Positions 1 to 8,599 of a stretch of 64,000 nt of DNA are shown here, piece after piece. The DNA comes from Bradyrhizobium algeriense (GTDB lineage: Bacteria; Pseudomonadota; Alphaproteobacteria; Rhizobiales; Xanthobacteraceae): positions 3,100,001 to 3,164,000 of the forward strand of contig NZ_JAZHRV010000001.1 in assembly GCF_036924595.1 (NCBI RefSeq), read 5' to 3'. The translations under genes and the position numbers were made by a program. The notes under the pieces are model-generated. The model made no database searches and was not told the DNA's origin. It worked only from the letters and a program-made list of their open reading frames with translations. Positions within the stretch are counted from its first letter, which is position 1; every line of letters starts with the position of its first letter.

Positions 1-1116
1 GTCATCGACGACTTTGGCGCGGACGCGCTGCGCTTTGCGCTGGCGCGCGGCGCGGCCCACAACCACGACATCAAGCTGTCGCCGCAACTCGTCGAAACCA
101 ATCGCAATTTCGCGACCAAGCTGTGGAATGCCTGCCGCTTCGCCGAAATGAACGGCTGTGAGCAGCCCGCAGGCTTCGATCCGAGAGCGGCAAAGGAGAC
201 GCTGAACCGCTGGATCGCGCATGAGACCTCGCGCGCCACACGCGAGGTGACCGAGGCGATCGAGGGCTATCGCTTCAACGATGCAGCCAATGCGATCTAC
301 CGCTTCGTCTGGAACGTCTATTGCGACTGGTATGTCGAACTCGCAAAGCCTGTGCTGATGGGCGAGGAGGGGGCCGCGAAGGCCGAGACCCGCGCCATGA
401 CCGCCTGGGCACGGGACGAGATCCTCAAGCTGCTGCATCCGTTCATGCCCTTCATCACCGAGGAGCTCTGGGCGGTGACGGCAAAGCGCGACGGCCTCCT
501 GGTGCTGGCCGAATGGCCGCGCAAGGCGAGCGCGGTGACCGAGGAACAGATCGCTTCGATGGCGCTGGCAGGACCTGGCGACCCGCTGATCGCGCCCGTC
601 ATGGCCGCGCTCGACGCCGGCGATTTCAGCGATCCCGCGGCCGAGGCTGAAATCGGCTGGGTGGTCGATCTCGTCACCGCCATCCGTTCGGTGCGCTCGG
701 AAATGAACATTCCGCCGGCCACCTTGATCCCGCTGGTGCTCTCGGGTGCGTCCACGGAGACCCAAGGGCGCGCGCAGCGCTGGAACGACACCGTGAAACG
801 CCTGGCGCGTCTGGCGGATATTTCCTTTGCCGATCGCCCGCCGGAAGGCGCGGTGCAGTTGCTGGTGCGCAGCGAGGTGGTGGCGCTGCCGCTGAAAGGC
901 GTGATCGATCTTTCCGCGGAAAAGACGCGGCTCGACAAGGAAATCGTCAAGGCCGACGCCGACATCAAGCGCGTCGACGCCAAGCTCGGCAACGAGAGAT
1001 TCGTGGCGAACGCGCCGGAGGAGATCGTCGAAGAGGAAAAGGAAAAACGCGAGGCGGCGGTGGCGCGAAAGGCGAAATTGCAGGAAGCGTTGGAACGCTT
1101 GAAGATGGCGTCCTGA
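1..1116 (+). CDS. valS: Valyl-tRNA synthetase, C-terminal part (5' end outside window)
   Basis: This is the last 371 codons of valyl-tRNA synthetase, the class I enzyme that charges tRNA-Val in the cytoplasm. The frame is open from base 1. It begins with VIDDFGADALRFALARG, which in this family lies just after the KMSKS loop, so the catalytic core is upstream of the window. The anticodon-binding domain follows (LLHPFMPFITEELW near residue 145). The last ~65 residues are a charged heptad-rich coiled coil (LSAEKTRLDKEIVKADADI onward), the usual ValRS C-terminal tRNA-binding arm. The stop at 1114-1116 is followed by a palindromic repeat. Identification is secure; only the start is missing. Confidence 0.97.
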   Translation, partial: VIDDFGADALRFALARGAAHNHDIKLSPQLVETNRNFATKLWNACRFAEMNGCEQPAGFDPRAAKETLNRWIAHETSRATREVTEAIEGYRFNDAANAIYRFVWNVYCDWYVELAKPVLMGEEGAAKAETRAMTAWARDEILKLLHPFMPFITEELWAVTAKRDGLLVLAEWPRKASAVTEEQIASMALAGPGDPLIAPVMAALDAGDFSDPAAEAEIGWVVDLVTAIRSVRSEMNIPPATLIPLVLSGASTETQGRAQRWNDTVKRLARLADISFADRPPEGAVQLLVRSEVVALPLKGVIDLSAEKTRLDKEIVKADADIKRVDAKLGNERFVANAPEEIVEEEKEKREAAVARKAKLQEALERLKMAS

Positions 1117-1137
1117 CTCAAGGCGCTGAACCATCCC

Positions 1138-1249
1138 CGTCATTGCGAGCGAAGCGAAGCAATCCATGGCGCGGCATAACGGATAGATGGATTGCTTCGT
1201 CGCTTCGCTCCCTTGCGCAAACGCTTCGCGTTTGTCGCAGGCAATGACG
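1138..1249. repeat. Dispersed palindromic repeat (two inverted arms)
   Basis: The left arm at 1138-1167 (CGTCATTGCGAGCGAAGCGA...) is matched by an inverted right arm from 1187 to 1249 that ends GCAATGACG. The same arm sequence recurs at 4412-4442 and 7697-7775. I know this 'gtcattgcgagcgaagcgaagcaatcca' element as a common intergenic repeat in Bradyrhizobium-type genomes. It sits just after valS and before a VOC gene and could form a long hairpin in RNA. Confidence 0.8.
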
Positions 1250-1285
1250 GCTGAGGTAGCATCAGTCACCATCGAGGACCGATCG

Positions 1286-1672
1286 ATGCTGGACCACGTC
1301 TCCATCACAGTCTCAGATTTCGCCGCTGCCGAGCGCTTCTACGACGCGGTCATGAAAGCACTCGACGTCGTCAAGGTCGGAAGAAGCGACCGCTGGCTCG
1401 GCTATGGCGAACGGGCTGACGCGGAGCATCCGGATCGCGTCTACATCGCCATCTACAAGGGTGCGAAGCCGGACGAGGCCACCAGCCGGCATTGGTGCTT
1501 CAAGGCGAAATCGCGAAGCGAGGTCGACGCGTTCTGGCACGCCGGCATCTCTGCCGGCGGCACCGACGATGGGCCACCCGGCCTGCGCCACTATCACGCC
1601 GCCTACTATGGCGCCTTCCTCCGCGATCCCGACGGCAACAAGGTCGAGGCGGCGTGCCATCGGGCGGGCTAG
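1286..1672 (+). CDS. VOC (glyoxalase/bleomycin-resistance) family protein
   Basis: A 128-residue protein of the vicinal-oxygen-chelate superfamily, small metal-dependent or metal-free enzymes with paired beta-alpha-beta-beta-beta modules. It opens LDHVSITVSDFAAAERFYDAV, which is the first module with its metal-ligand-type His. It ends with HAAYYGAFLRDPDGNKVEAACH, the classic C-terminal VOC signature with the glutamate ligand. I chose the ATG at 1286 because GAGG lies about 8 bases upstream and because the longer frame starts inside the palindromic repeat. The substrate is unknown. A 246-base copy of its 3' two thirds lies at 4507-4752, beyond the RTX gene. Confidence 0.85.
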   Translation: MLDHVSITVSDFAAAERFYDAVMKALDVVKVGRSDRWLGYGERADAEHPDRVYIAIYKGAKPDEATSRHWCFKAKSRSEVDAFWHAGISAGGTDDGPPGLRHYHAAYYGAFLRDPDGNKVEAACHRAG

Positions 1673-1716
1673 CCGCGCGATGGTTGTCGGGATCAGGCGT
1701 TTACCCTCGGCTAGCC

Positions 1717-4023
1717 TCAGACGAACAGAAAATCGCCGGCGCGGAGCTCGCTCAACGTCATGTTCCGAATCTCGATCGTATTATTGGCGTCGACTGTAAT
1801 CACGACGCTCGTGCCAACCTCGGCCATGTGCGATTGCAGCGCGCTGAAGTCGGCAAACACCGTCTTGTCGAACTGAAGGATGTCCTGCACACCATCGGTG
1901 TTCTGGAAGTCGGCAACCGTGTCCTTGCCGAAGCCCGCAGCGAAAACGAATGTATCATTGCCGGATCCCCCGGCCAGATAATCGTTTCCGCCGCCACCGA
2001 TCAGCCGATCGTTGCCGCTGCCGCCATACAGGAACTCGTTGCCCGTGCCACCCTGCAAGCTATCGTTGCCCTCGTCGCCGAACATTTGCGTTGCCGCCGT
2101 GCCGCCTTTCAGTTGGTCGTCGCCGGCGTTGCCGTGCATGATATCCAGTCCGCCGCCACCGGAGAGATAGTCGTTGCCGTCTCCGCCACTCATGGCGTTC
2201 GCCGCTCCGCTGCCGTAAAGCTGGTCCTTGCCGGCGCCGCCGTCGAGCAGGGCACCGGTGTCGCCGGTGCTGGCCTTGATAATATCGTTGCCGTCGTCGC
2301 CATAGAGTTGGTCCGTCGCCGTGGCGATGCCGGCGCCGCTGTTGATGGTGTCGTCGTCTGCCCCGCCGTGGATCACGTCCGCGCCGGGGCCGCCGGTGGT
2401 GGTGTCGTTGCCCGCGCCGCCCTGGATCGTGTCCTTCCCAGCGCCGCCGCTGATCACGTCCTTGCCTGCACCTCCGTCAAGAATGTCATCATCCGTCGAC
2501 GAGCCGAAGAACAGGTCCTGGTGAGCAGTCATGTCATAGTGGATGGACTTGTTCTGATAGAGGTTCCAGGTTCCAGGCGAACTTGGATTGACGCCGTCGG
2601 AGACGGCAAGATGCTCGCCGTTGACCGTAATGTCCTTGATGTAGAGATTGCGGTCGCCATTGGCGTTGGCAACATCGTTGATGAAGGCGAGATCAAGACT
2701 CGACACTGTCGCCGGGTTGGCGAAGGTGAATGTGAAGGTCTGGAAGCCCGATGCGTCGGTGGCGCCGTGGAACTCGACGGTGTTGCCGACCTGCTGCCCG
2801 TTAATCAGGAGCTGCATTTTGGCGCCGACGCCGTCGACGACGGAGCTGTAGCCCGTCACCGTGACAGTGGTCTCCGTGAGTTTCGGAATGGTGTCCGGGC
2901 CGCCGGTAATGGTGTCGTCGCCGCCGTCTGCCTTGATCGTGTCGTTGCCCACCCCGCCTGACAGCACGTCATTGCCGCCGCCGACATCCATCAAATCGGC
3001 AGACGGAGACCCCGTCAGATTCTGGCCGGGCGGCTGGTGCTGACCTCCGTACCATTCGGTAATCAACTGCTGCGCAGGCTTGTCTTGGGGCGAGTAGCCG
3101 ATCGGCGAGTATTTGTTGTTCGTATCCCAGTTCCAGATCGACGCGCCCCTGAACCAGCTTCCGCCTTCCGATCCCCACACCTGAAAGAAGGCGTTGAAGG
3201 CGTCATATTGCTCCTGGAGGTCCTGCGTCGTGCCTTCGGCCCAGCCGCCCGGCCTGATATTGGTTCCGTCGACGCTTCGATAGCCGGTTTCAGTGAAGAA
3301 CACCTGCTTGTCGTACTGCAAGGCGAGGGAATGGAAGAAATCGACCGGCGACATGTGATTCATCGCCTTCGCCCAGTAGTCGTCCGTGGACATGCTGTTC
3401 CACGCATCGACCATCTCCTCGACGGTCGGCTCGGTTGTCGTCGTTAGCGGCGGATAGGCGTTGATTCCGATGACATCGACCTTGTCCCAAAAGCTGACAT
3501 TGATGGCTTCGTCGGTTGCGGCTGCATAGGTGATCTCGCCATGGAACACGGCGCGTATGGAATCGATGAGGTCGACCCAGTAGCTTCGATACTGGGGTCC
3601 GGAGAGCTTGCCGAGTTCATTGCCGATCGAGAGCATGGTTACGCCGGCCTGCTCGGCGAGTTCTGCCATGTGGATCATTTCGCTCTTGTAGGAAGCAAAG
3701 AAGGCGGCGGGATCGCTCGGAACAAGTGCGTATGCGAGCGTACCATCGAGGGCTGAGACCATGGGCTTCAACGTAACCGAGAGCCCGAGCGCCTCCCCAT
3801 TTGCCGCAGCCTGAAGAATATTGGCGTCGCTCTCGGTCTTGCCGGGATCCGCGAAGACATCATTCGACGTCCTGGTCTCCATAAAGAGCCGCGGCGCGAG
3901 CTCGATCGAGTTTGCATTGGTACTCGCGATCGCCTGCATGGCGGCGGACGCGGAACTGGTGACGAATGCACCATTGTAGTTGGAAAGGAATCCAAATCCT
4001 TGAACAGGAAATACACCCGCCAT
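1717..4023 (-). CDS. Secreted RTX-type glycoside hydrolase with carbohydrate-binding module
   Basis: A 768-residue modular protein. Residues 1 to ~330 resemble a TIM-barrel glycosidase of the GH113/endo-mannanase-like type: SIGNELGKLSG carries a likely acid/base Glu and VFFTETGYRS a likely nucleophile Glu. A first set of RTX nonapeptides follows (GGGNDVLSGGVGNDTI). Next is a beta-rich module of about 100 residues (VTVTGYSSVVDGVGAKMQLL ... LYIKDITVNG) like Ca-dependent xylan-binding CBM36/60 modules. A long RTX array (GGAGKDVISGGAGKDTIQGG and more) follows, and the tail ends DFLFV. There is no N-terminal signal peptide, so type I secretion is inferred, but no ABC/HlyD transporter genes are nearby. 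The start has GAGGAG about 5 bases upstream. The polysaccharide substrate is not determinable. Confidence 0.85.
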   Translation of the reverse strand: MAGVFPVQGFGFLSNYNGAFVTSSASAAMQAIASTNANSIELAPRLFMETRTSNDVFADPGKTESDANILQAAANGEALGLSVTLKPMVSALDGTLAYALVPSDPAAFFASYKSEMIHMAELAEQAGVTMLSIGNELGKLSGPQYRSYWVDLIDSIRAVFHGEITYAAATDEAINVSFWDKVDVIGINAYPPLTTTTEPTVEEMVDAWNSMSTDDYWAKAMNHMSPVDFFHSLALQYDKQVFFTETGYRSVDGTNIRPGGWAEGTTQDLQEQYDAFNAFFQVWGSEGGSWFRGASIWNWDTNNKYSPIGYSPQDKPAQQLITEWYGGQHQPPGQNLTGSPSADLMDVGGGNDVLSGGVGNDTIKADGGDDTITGGPDTIPKLTETTVTVTGYSSVVDGVGAKMQLLINGQQVGNTVEFHGATDASGFQTFTFTFANPATVSSLDLAFINDVANANGDRNLYIKDITVNGEHLAVSDGVNPSSPGTWNLYQNKSIHYDMTAHQDLFFGSSTDDDILDGGAGKDVISGGAGKDTIQGGAGNDTTTGGPGADVIHGGADDDTINSGAGIATATDQLYGDDGNDIIKASTGDTGALLDGGAGKDQLYGSGAANAMSGGDGNDYLSGGGGLDIMHGNAGDDQLKGGTAATQMFGDEGNDSLQGGTGNEFLYGGSGNDRLIGGGGNDYLAGGSGNDTFVFAAGFGKDTVADFQNTDGVQDILQFDKTVFADFSALQSHMAEVGTSVVITVDANNTIEIRNMTLSELRAGDFLFV

Positions 4024-4411
4024 CGTACAGCTCCTCTTCTTTTGAAGTTATTGTTGCTGTTTGGTGGCTCCTTCGTCTGCGCAAATTCACCACTCTGCAT
4101 GTTCCGCACGTTCGACGCAGCACAATTTGTGAGCACTTCACTCGCGCAAAGCGAAACAGCAGACCACACTTACGTGTTCAACGTGGGCGTGTCGTGACGG
4201 GATTGAGTCGATGTTGCGACTGTTGAAAAAGCGATGCTCGTTGTTAGCGCATCGTTACAGATTCTGCTCAAACCGAAAACGCTTGCAAGGGAAGTTCGAG
4301 CGTAGCAAGCGCAGCTCGGATGAGCGAAGCGACATCCGGGTCTGATTAGCCCCGCAAGTCGCTTCGCCATGCGAGCCGCTTGCTGAAGATGGCGTCATAG
4401 TCGCCCAGCTC
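4024..4411. other. Noncoding region upstream of the RTX gene
   Basis: No convincing gene is present; the short open frames here show no family resemblance. The part next to 4023 must hold the promoter of the leftward RTX gene. Bases around 4300-4345 (GATGAGCGAAGCGACATCCGG) resemble another dispersed Bradyrhizobium intergenic repeat, and 4412-4442 is one arm of the palindromic repeat. Confidence 0.5.
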
Positions 4412-4442
4412 CGTCATTGCGAGCGGAGCGAAGCAATCCATT
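4412..4442. repeat. Single arm of the dispersed palindromic repeat
   Basis: CGTCATTGCGAGCGGAGCGA... matches the left arm of the element at 1138 with one substitution, but no inverted partner follows. It stands about 65 bases before the truncated VOC copy, as the full element stands before the intact VOC gene. Confidence 0.7.
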
Positions 4443-4506
4443 TCTCCGCTTGCCGAGTGGCGACGGTGTCGAGGAGATCAATTGAGTGCACCGTCACCGC
4501 AACTTC

Positions 4507-4752
4507 CATCCGGATCGCGTCTACATCGCCATCTACAAGAGCGCGGGGCCGAACGAAGCCACCAGCCGGCATTGGTGCCTCAAGGCGAAGTCACGAAGCG
4601 AGGTCGACGCGTTCTGGCACGCGGGTATCGCTGCCGGCGGCACCGATGACGGCCCACCCGGCCTGCGCCACTATCATGCCGCCTACCACGGCGCATTCCT
4701 CAGGGATCCCGATGGCAACAAGGTCGAGGCGGTCTGCCACCAGGCGGTGTAG
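4507..4752 (+). pseudogene. Truncated duplicate of the VOC gene
   Basis: The 246 bases from CATCCGGATCGCGTCTACAT to the stop align without gaps to 1427-1672 of the intact VOC gene at roughly 85-90% identity by eye. They encode the same C-terminal module (GAFLRDPDGNKVEAVCH). The first module, including the N-terminal His, is absent and the sequence upstream is unrelated. A frame with ATG at 4486 could be translated, but it would give half a VOC fold. Most likely a remnant of duplication and deletion. Synonymous changes dominate, suggesting the copy diverged while under selection or is fairly old. Confidence 0.75.
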
Positions 4753-5204
4753 CAAGCGCAACACGTCGCCCCCACAGCGAGACTCTTTCGTGCTGTCATT
4801 TTAATCCCCATCAGTTTTGTATGGCTAATTAGATCCTGACCAGTCCGAGGTTCTTATTTGAACCCGGTCAAAGGCGGCTCTTCGATTCAGACTTGATGAT
4901 ATCAGGCGGTCATCAATGCAGACTTGGACTTCCGATGATAAGTCATGAAGCCAACGCCTGCAAAGCCGAGGTACGCATTCGCAGAGAGAGCTCGTTGGCA
5001 TCTTCTTGCGAGAATAATTGGTCTCTCGCCGGCGGCCGTTAAATTCCCGTCGATGGGATGTCAATCCCGTCAATGATGCTATGGGCATGAACAACGCCAG
5101 TCGCATGTCCGCATTATCCCCTGTAGCCGACGTCAGCGGCCGCCGGTTCATTGGCCGTTAGGTGACCAAGAGTCGCCATTCCCAGGATGCTTTTTTTATC
5201 CATC
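4753..5204. other. Noncoding region with a decayed gene end
   Basis: No intact gene is seen. The leftward open frame at 4825-5151 has no recognisable features. The only interpretable sequence is the PEP-CTERM-like remnant at 4902-4973 on the minus strand, annotated separately. The stretch may be eroded accessory DNA. Confidence 0.5.
4902..4973 (-). pseudogene. Remnant of a PEP-CTERM-type protein C-terminus
   Basis: Reading leftward to the TGA at 4902-4904 gives [20 protein letters not shown] and a few more residues. This is the transmembrane-plus-basic end of the PEP-CTERM sorting tag seen in Bradyrhizobium proteins, usually [24 protein letters not shown]. The VPEP and Trp-Ala part is not present in frame and no long coding region precedes it, so the protein body is lost. 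The assignment rests on about 20 residues from memory of the family. It would have been an exosortase-processed surface protein. Confidence 0.45.
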
Positions 5205-6149
5205 TCATGGGTTTTCCGAGGTCAACGCGGGTAAATGAACTCGCGGCAACTCCGACGCTGCTTTAGTTGTTCCGCAGAGGCTTCGGCCCAGAAGGTGGCG
5301 GTAAAGAAACTCGATCTCGTCCGCGACCACTGCCTCGTGGGGCGGCCCGTCGTAGATGTCGAAATGATCGACGCCTGGATAGAGGCGGAGTTCACCTTTC
5401 GGGGCTTGGCGCGCGGCCTCAATTGCTGGCCCCGGCTTGGCAACCTGATCGTCCGCACCGACGCAAACCAGCCAGGGACAATGCAGCGAGGCGGCATGTT
5501 GGATTGGACTATATGGAGGACCTAGCAGCCAAGACGCCGAGACTCGATTCCGCCATCGGGATTCCTCGCCGATTGCAACGACACGACGCCAACCGACCTC
5601 GGCTCCGGGCGCGCTGATGAGCGCTGCCTGATCGGGCTGACCAACCGCAGGCAAATAGCGACCATCGGCCGCCGCCGCCTTCATTTCCTTCACGACGTGC
5701 GGAGGTCTGCTGTAGGACTGGGTGTTCCTGTCGAGCATCGGAACCTGGCTGATCGCCGCGGCCACCTTAGGATCCGCCGCTGCAGCGGTAAGCGCGTGGC
5801 CCCCGCCCGACGAGGAGCCGAACGTCGCCACCCGTTCGCCATCGATATCGGGCAGAGAGCGCGCAAATGCGATGGCGGCGCGCCAGTCATCCAACTGACG
5901 AGAAGGTTCGTACAGGTCCGGCTCGCCCGTGCTGTCGCCAAAACCTCGATAGTCGAAAACGAGCGCCGCGATGCCGGCGGCCGCAAACCGTTCGGCGAAC
6001 GCGCCAAGACGGTCTCGGCGTGTGCCGGTCAATCCATGGGCCATGACGATGATAGGTCTCGCACCCTGGTCAGCCGCGGTCGGGTAAAACCACGCAGCGC
6101 ATGCATCCTGGCCGGAGGCGAACGTTAAGTCCTTGCGAGTCATACTCAT
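5205..6149 (-). CDS. Alpha/beta hydrolase (dienelactone hydrolase/S9-like)
   Basis: A 314-residue serine hydrolase with the alpha/beta fold. The oxyanion-side motif is MAHGLTGTRRDRLGAFAERF, the nucleophile elbow is FGSSSGGGHAL, the acid is in VGADDQVAKPG and the His is in GVDHFDIYDG. The order and spacing fit a complete catalytic triad. Similar proteins are annotated as acetylxylan-esterase-like or S9-like hydrolases; the substrate is unknown. The start is well supported by AAGGAGGA about 8 bases before the ATG. About 25 residues after the expected FLYRHLL end look like an extra tail, perhaps from a late frameshift. It lies 128 bases from a SnoaL-like gene on the same strand. Confidence 0.88.
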   Translation of the reverse strand: MSMTRKDLTFASGQDACAAWFYPTAADQGARPIIVMAHGLTGTRRDRLGAFAERFAAAGIAALVFDYRGFGDSTGEPDLYEPSRQLDDWRAAIAFARSLPDIDGERVATFGSSSGGGHALTAAAADPKVAAAISQVPMLDRNTQSYSRPPHVVKEMKAAAADGRYLPAVGQPDQAALISAPGAEVGWRRVVAIGEESRWRNRVSASWLLGPPYSPIQHAASLHCPWLVCVGADDQVAKPGPAIEAARQAPKGELRLYPGVDHFDIYDGPPHEAVVADEIEFLYRHLLGRSLCGTTKAASELPRVHLPALTSENP

Positions 6150-6277
6150 TGAACTTGTCCTCCTTGATTTTAGTAACGGCTTGCGGCCAGGCGGCGAATC
6201 GAACCGGGAATAACCCCGGTCCGACTCGTTTCTGGATGGGTGTCTCCGACCTCGTCAGAAACGACCATCACGATTGA

Positions 6278-6727
6278 TCAGGCCGCACGCAAGATGTTGA
6301 GCTGCTGCAGGGCGGTCGCGCCGTCGTCCAGGCCGACCTCTTCCGCGATTTTGCCGTTCTCGACGCGGAGCACGGTAATTCCGGTGAAGCGCATTTTCCG
6401 ACCGGAAGCTGCCGGCAATGATCCGATGATGAAGTCATCGAAAGCGGAGCCAGTGTGTGTGCCGCCGCCTTCCCAGCGACCGACGACGTAATCGCCTTCC
6501 GCGATCAACTCCGCGGCGCCCCAGAAGTTCAGATCGGGAAACGCATTGCGGAATCCAATCATGAATTCCTTCACATCCTTGCGACCACGGCGCGGTTCAT
6601 GCAGTGAATACTGCAACAGCATGCCAGGCGCAGCCAGCTCGTCGACGATATCGGGGTTCCAAGGATTGCCCCAGAACTCCTTGAACCAGCGGCCCACGAT
6701 AGCTTTGTTTTCCTCTTCCTTCGACAT
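6278..6727 (-). CDS. SnoaL-like/ester cyclase family protein
   Basis: A 149-residue protein with the NTF2-like alpha+beta cone fold of SnoaL polyketide-cyclase relatives. It shows FMIGFRNAFPDLNF, GDYVVGRWEGGGTHTG and MRFTGITVLRVENGKIAEEV, the typical sequence of this family. Many members have no proven enzyme activity. The ATG at 6727 is preferred over the one 18 bases upstream because GGAG lies 7-10 bases before it. The downstream same-strand neighbour is the alpha/beta hydrolase, so co-transcription is possible but the 128-base gap leaves it open. Confidence 0.82.
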   Translation of the reverse strand: MSKEEENKAIVGRWFKEFWGNPWNPDIVDELAAPGMLLQYSLHEPRRGRKDVKEFMIGFRNAFPDLNFWGAAELIAEGDYVVGRWEGGGTHTGSAFDDFIIGSLPAASGRKMRFTGITVLRVENGKIAEEVGLDDGATALQQLNILRAA

Positions 6728-7114
6728 TCGCAACTCCTTCTCCATTGTGTGCGCCGCGCTTCGTAAGCGAAACGTGCGCCGCGGCCTTCAGCGGTAAACT
6801 CAGATCCGCGTTCAAATTCTTGCCGCGTGGCATCGTCTTCTCACCTAGTGCACGACTGATGTTCCAACCACCCGTTTTCCGACGCGGAAGAATTTTCGCT
6901 ATCTTTCGGGAGAAGCAGTCCGCTGAAATTACAGGCAGGCTTGAGAAGGCGCTGCCTCTTGCGCTCGATGTCTCTATGCTCATGCGGGCTGCTTACTTGC
7001 TACAGGCAGTCGAAATCATAGGTCCGCGCCGCTGCGCCAATGCGCGATTTTCTCCTGCAACTTCAAGCTGATTTGCCCTGTCCAGCCTCGGCCGCAAAAA
7101 TATTCCGCTTCGCG
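6728..7114. other. Noncoding region upstream of the SnoaL-like gene
   Basis: No gene can be supported. Open frames on both strands lack family features and plausible ribosome binding sites. It should contain the promoter of the leftward SnoaL-like gene; no recognisable operator was seen. Confidence 0.4.
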
Positions 7115-7621
7115 CTAGACCCAAATCACCCCTACAACCCCCGCCATCCCGTCCCGAGAAGAGGGGCGTTGGCCATCGTCACGAACGTTGGGACGGGTTG
7201 CGGTGGACGCGGCAGCGTCAGGCGCGAAACAGGTTCGCAGGGCGGTTATCCGTGAGCGAGCACGACGCGCAGACGAACGGCGCTTAAGCGCTTTCGTCAG
7301 AAGTTTGGCCGGCGGCACTGGCTGGCTGGATGGTTTGGCGGAGGAAGCTGCGTACGGCAAAACCGTGTGGTCCTGACGCCCGTGGCTGGTGTCAAGTCGG
7401 CGAAGGTTTGTAAAGCTCAACCGGGCGATGCGAACCGTCAATTCGTCGGCGATGGAGGCAAGAGGAATTCGTCTCCAGGGAGAGCGCGGCATAAGCCGTA
7501 AGACCATTGCGCAGGGAATGCCGGGCTGCTCCGGCTGTACCTGTATGCTCGTGTGCGCATTCTTGAGTGCATCTTGCACACGAGATCGCGGGTGCTAGCC
7601 GGCACCCGGCATTCCCTGTGC
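7115..7621. repeat. Dispersed Bradyrhizobium-type repeat with spurious open frame
   Basis: The leftward frame at 7115-7579 encodes low-complexity Arg/Ser-rich sequence (MVLRLMPRSPWRRI, RRLDTSHGRQDHTVLPYA, RPNVRDDGQRPSSRDGMA). I recognise it as a sequence repeatedly mis-annotated as protein in Bradyrhizobium and relatives because it is a dispersed noncoding repeat. Its end carries a 17-base inverted repeat, 7509-7525 against 7605-7621 with one mismatch (GCGCAGGGAATGCCGGG). It is unlikely to be a real gene. Confidence 0.5.
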
Positions 7622-7696
7622 CCTCTCACTTTCGGGGGTAAACTTCAAGCAAGCCTCGGGTGCATCGTGCCGCGAGAACGCGAAACTGTGTCAGCT

Positions 7697-7775
7697 GTCA
7701 TTGCGAGCGAAGCGAAGCAATCCATCGTGCCGCAAAGGAAGTAAGAATGGATTGCTTCGCTTCGACAGCAATGAC
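7697..7775. repeat. Dispersed palindromic repeat, compact copy
   Basis: GTCATTGCGAGCGAAGCGAA... at 7697-7725 faces its inverted arm at 7747-7775 (ATGGATTGCTTCGCTTCGAC...) across a 21-base spacer. It is the same family as 1138-1249 and 4412-4442. No gene lies between it and the glycosylase end at 7859. Confidence 0.82.
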
Positions 7776-7858
7776 GTGGAGAGGGCGCGGCGTACTGGAT
7801 ACCCCGCGTTTGCGTCGGTTATGACACCTCCCGGTAGCATAGGCTCATGCTCCAATTG

Positions 7859-8464
7859 TCAGAACGGCTTGCTCAAAAACCTCGATCCCTTCAGTCCGTA
7901 GCGCCACGGCAGGTCGACCGCTTTTGTAATTCCAATCCGCACCCCGGCGGCGATCTCGGGTTTGCCGAGCCGCGCATGCAGCGCGAACGGCGGCTGATCG
8001 AGCGGCAATTCGCTGTGCTTGATCGTGATGCCCAGCGCCTCGCAGAGTTTGCCAGGCCCCGAACACAGCGCGCGTTCCTCCTGCAAGCCCCGGCGGCGGC
8101 GCATCGCAGCTACCCCGTGGGTCGGCTGCAGCGCGCGGATCAGCACGGCGCTGGCCGAGCCTTCCGCCTCGCACACGAAATTCGCGCACCAGTGGATGCC
8201 GTAGGAGCGGTAGACATAGGCAAAGCCCGGCGGGCCGAACATGATCCGGTTGCGTGGTGTCGGCCCGCGGAACGAATGCGCGGCCGGGTCCAGATGGTGA
8301 TAGGCCTCAACCTCGGTGATCATGCCGCCGACGCCGTCGACCAGAAGCGTCGCCCCGATCAGGTCGGGCGCCACCTCATGCACGCTGCGGTTAAAAAACG
8401 AGCGCTTCAGCAGCTTGCCGAGGCGAGGGGCGGCGGCATCGGCCGGCTTCGGATTTTGAGACAT
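7859..8464 (-). CDS. DNA-3-methyladenine glycosylase (MPG/AAG family)
   Basis: A 201-residue monofunctional DNA glycosylase that removes alkylated purines in base-excision repair. Family signatures are visible: [21 protein letters not shown], where the Glu of EVEAY activates water, then [20 protein letters not shown] with the intercalating-Tyr region, and [14 protein letters not shown]. The length matches bacterial MPG proteins. The start is taken at the second ATG (MSQNPKP), because the 17 codons upstream look like leader sequence; neither start has a strong ribosome binding site. It is divergent from lipA, with 135 bases between. Confidence 0.92.
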   Translation of the reverse strand: MSQNPKPADAAAPRLGKLLKRSFFNRSVHEVAPDLIGATLLVDGVGGMITEVEAYHHLDPAAHSFRGPTPRNRIMFGPPGFAYVYRSYGIHWCANFVCEAEGSASAVLIRALQPTHGVAAMRRRRGLQEERALCSGPGKLCEALGITIKHSELPLDQPPFALHARLGKPEIAAGVRIGITKAVDLPWRYGLKGSRFLSKPF

Positions 8465-8599
8465 TTTCAGGTGGGAATCACGGCGGAACGGGTGAAAAGC
8501 GCTGATATCTTGCACGTTTCTGCTAGGTTCGGCGAGGGCTGGGTTGCAGCTGGCGGCGACACGGATTAGCTAGGGTTTCTCGCAATTTTCGGACTTAAC

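Noticed and set aside
2100..2520. RTX repeat DNA as a CRISPR-like or satellite array
   Set aside because: The periodicity is 27 bases and codes for nonapeptides with synonymous variation; it is protein-coding repeat, not CRISPR.
1492..2961. Long rightward open frame (489 codons) opposite the RTX gene
   Set aside because: It is the antisense of Gly/Asp repeats, rich in Val/Ala and without domains; the RTX frame on the other strand is clearly coding.
4825..5151. Leftward 108-codon frame
   Set aside because: No ribosome site or domain; it overlaps the PEP-CTERM remnant in another frame and looks like noncoding DNA.
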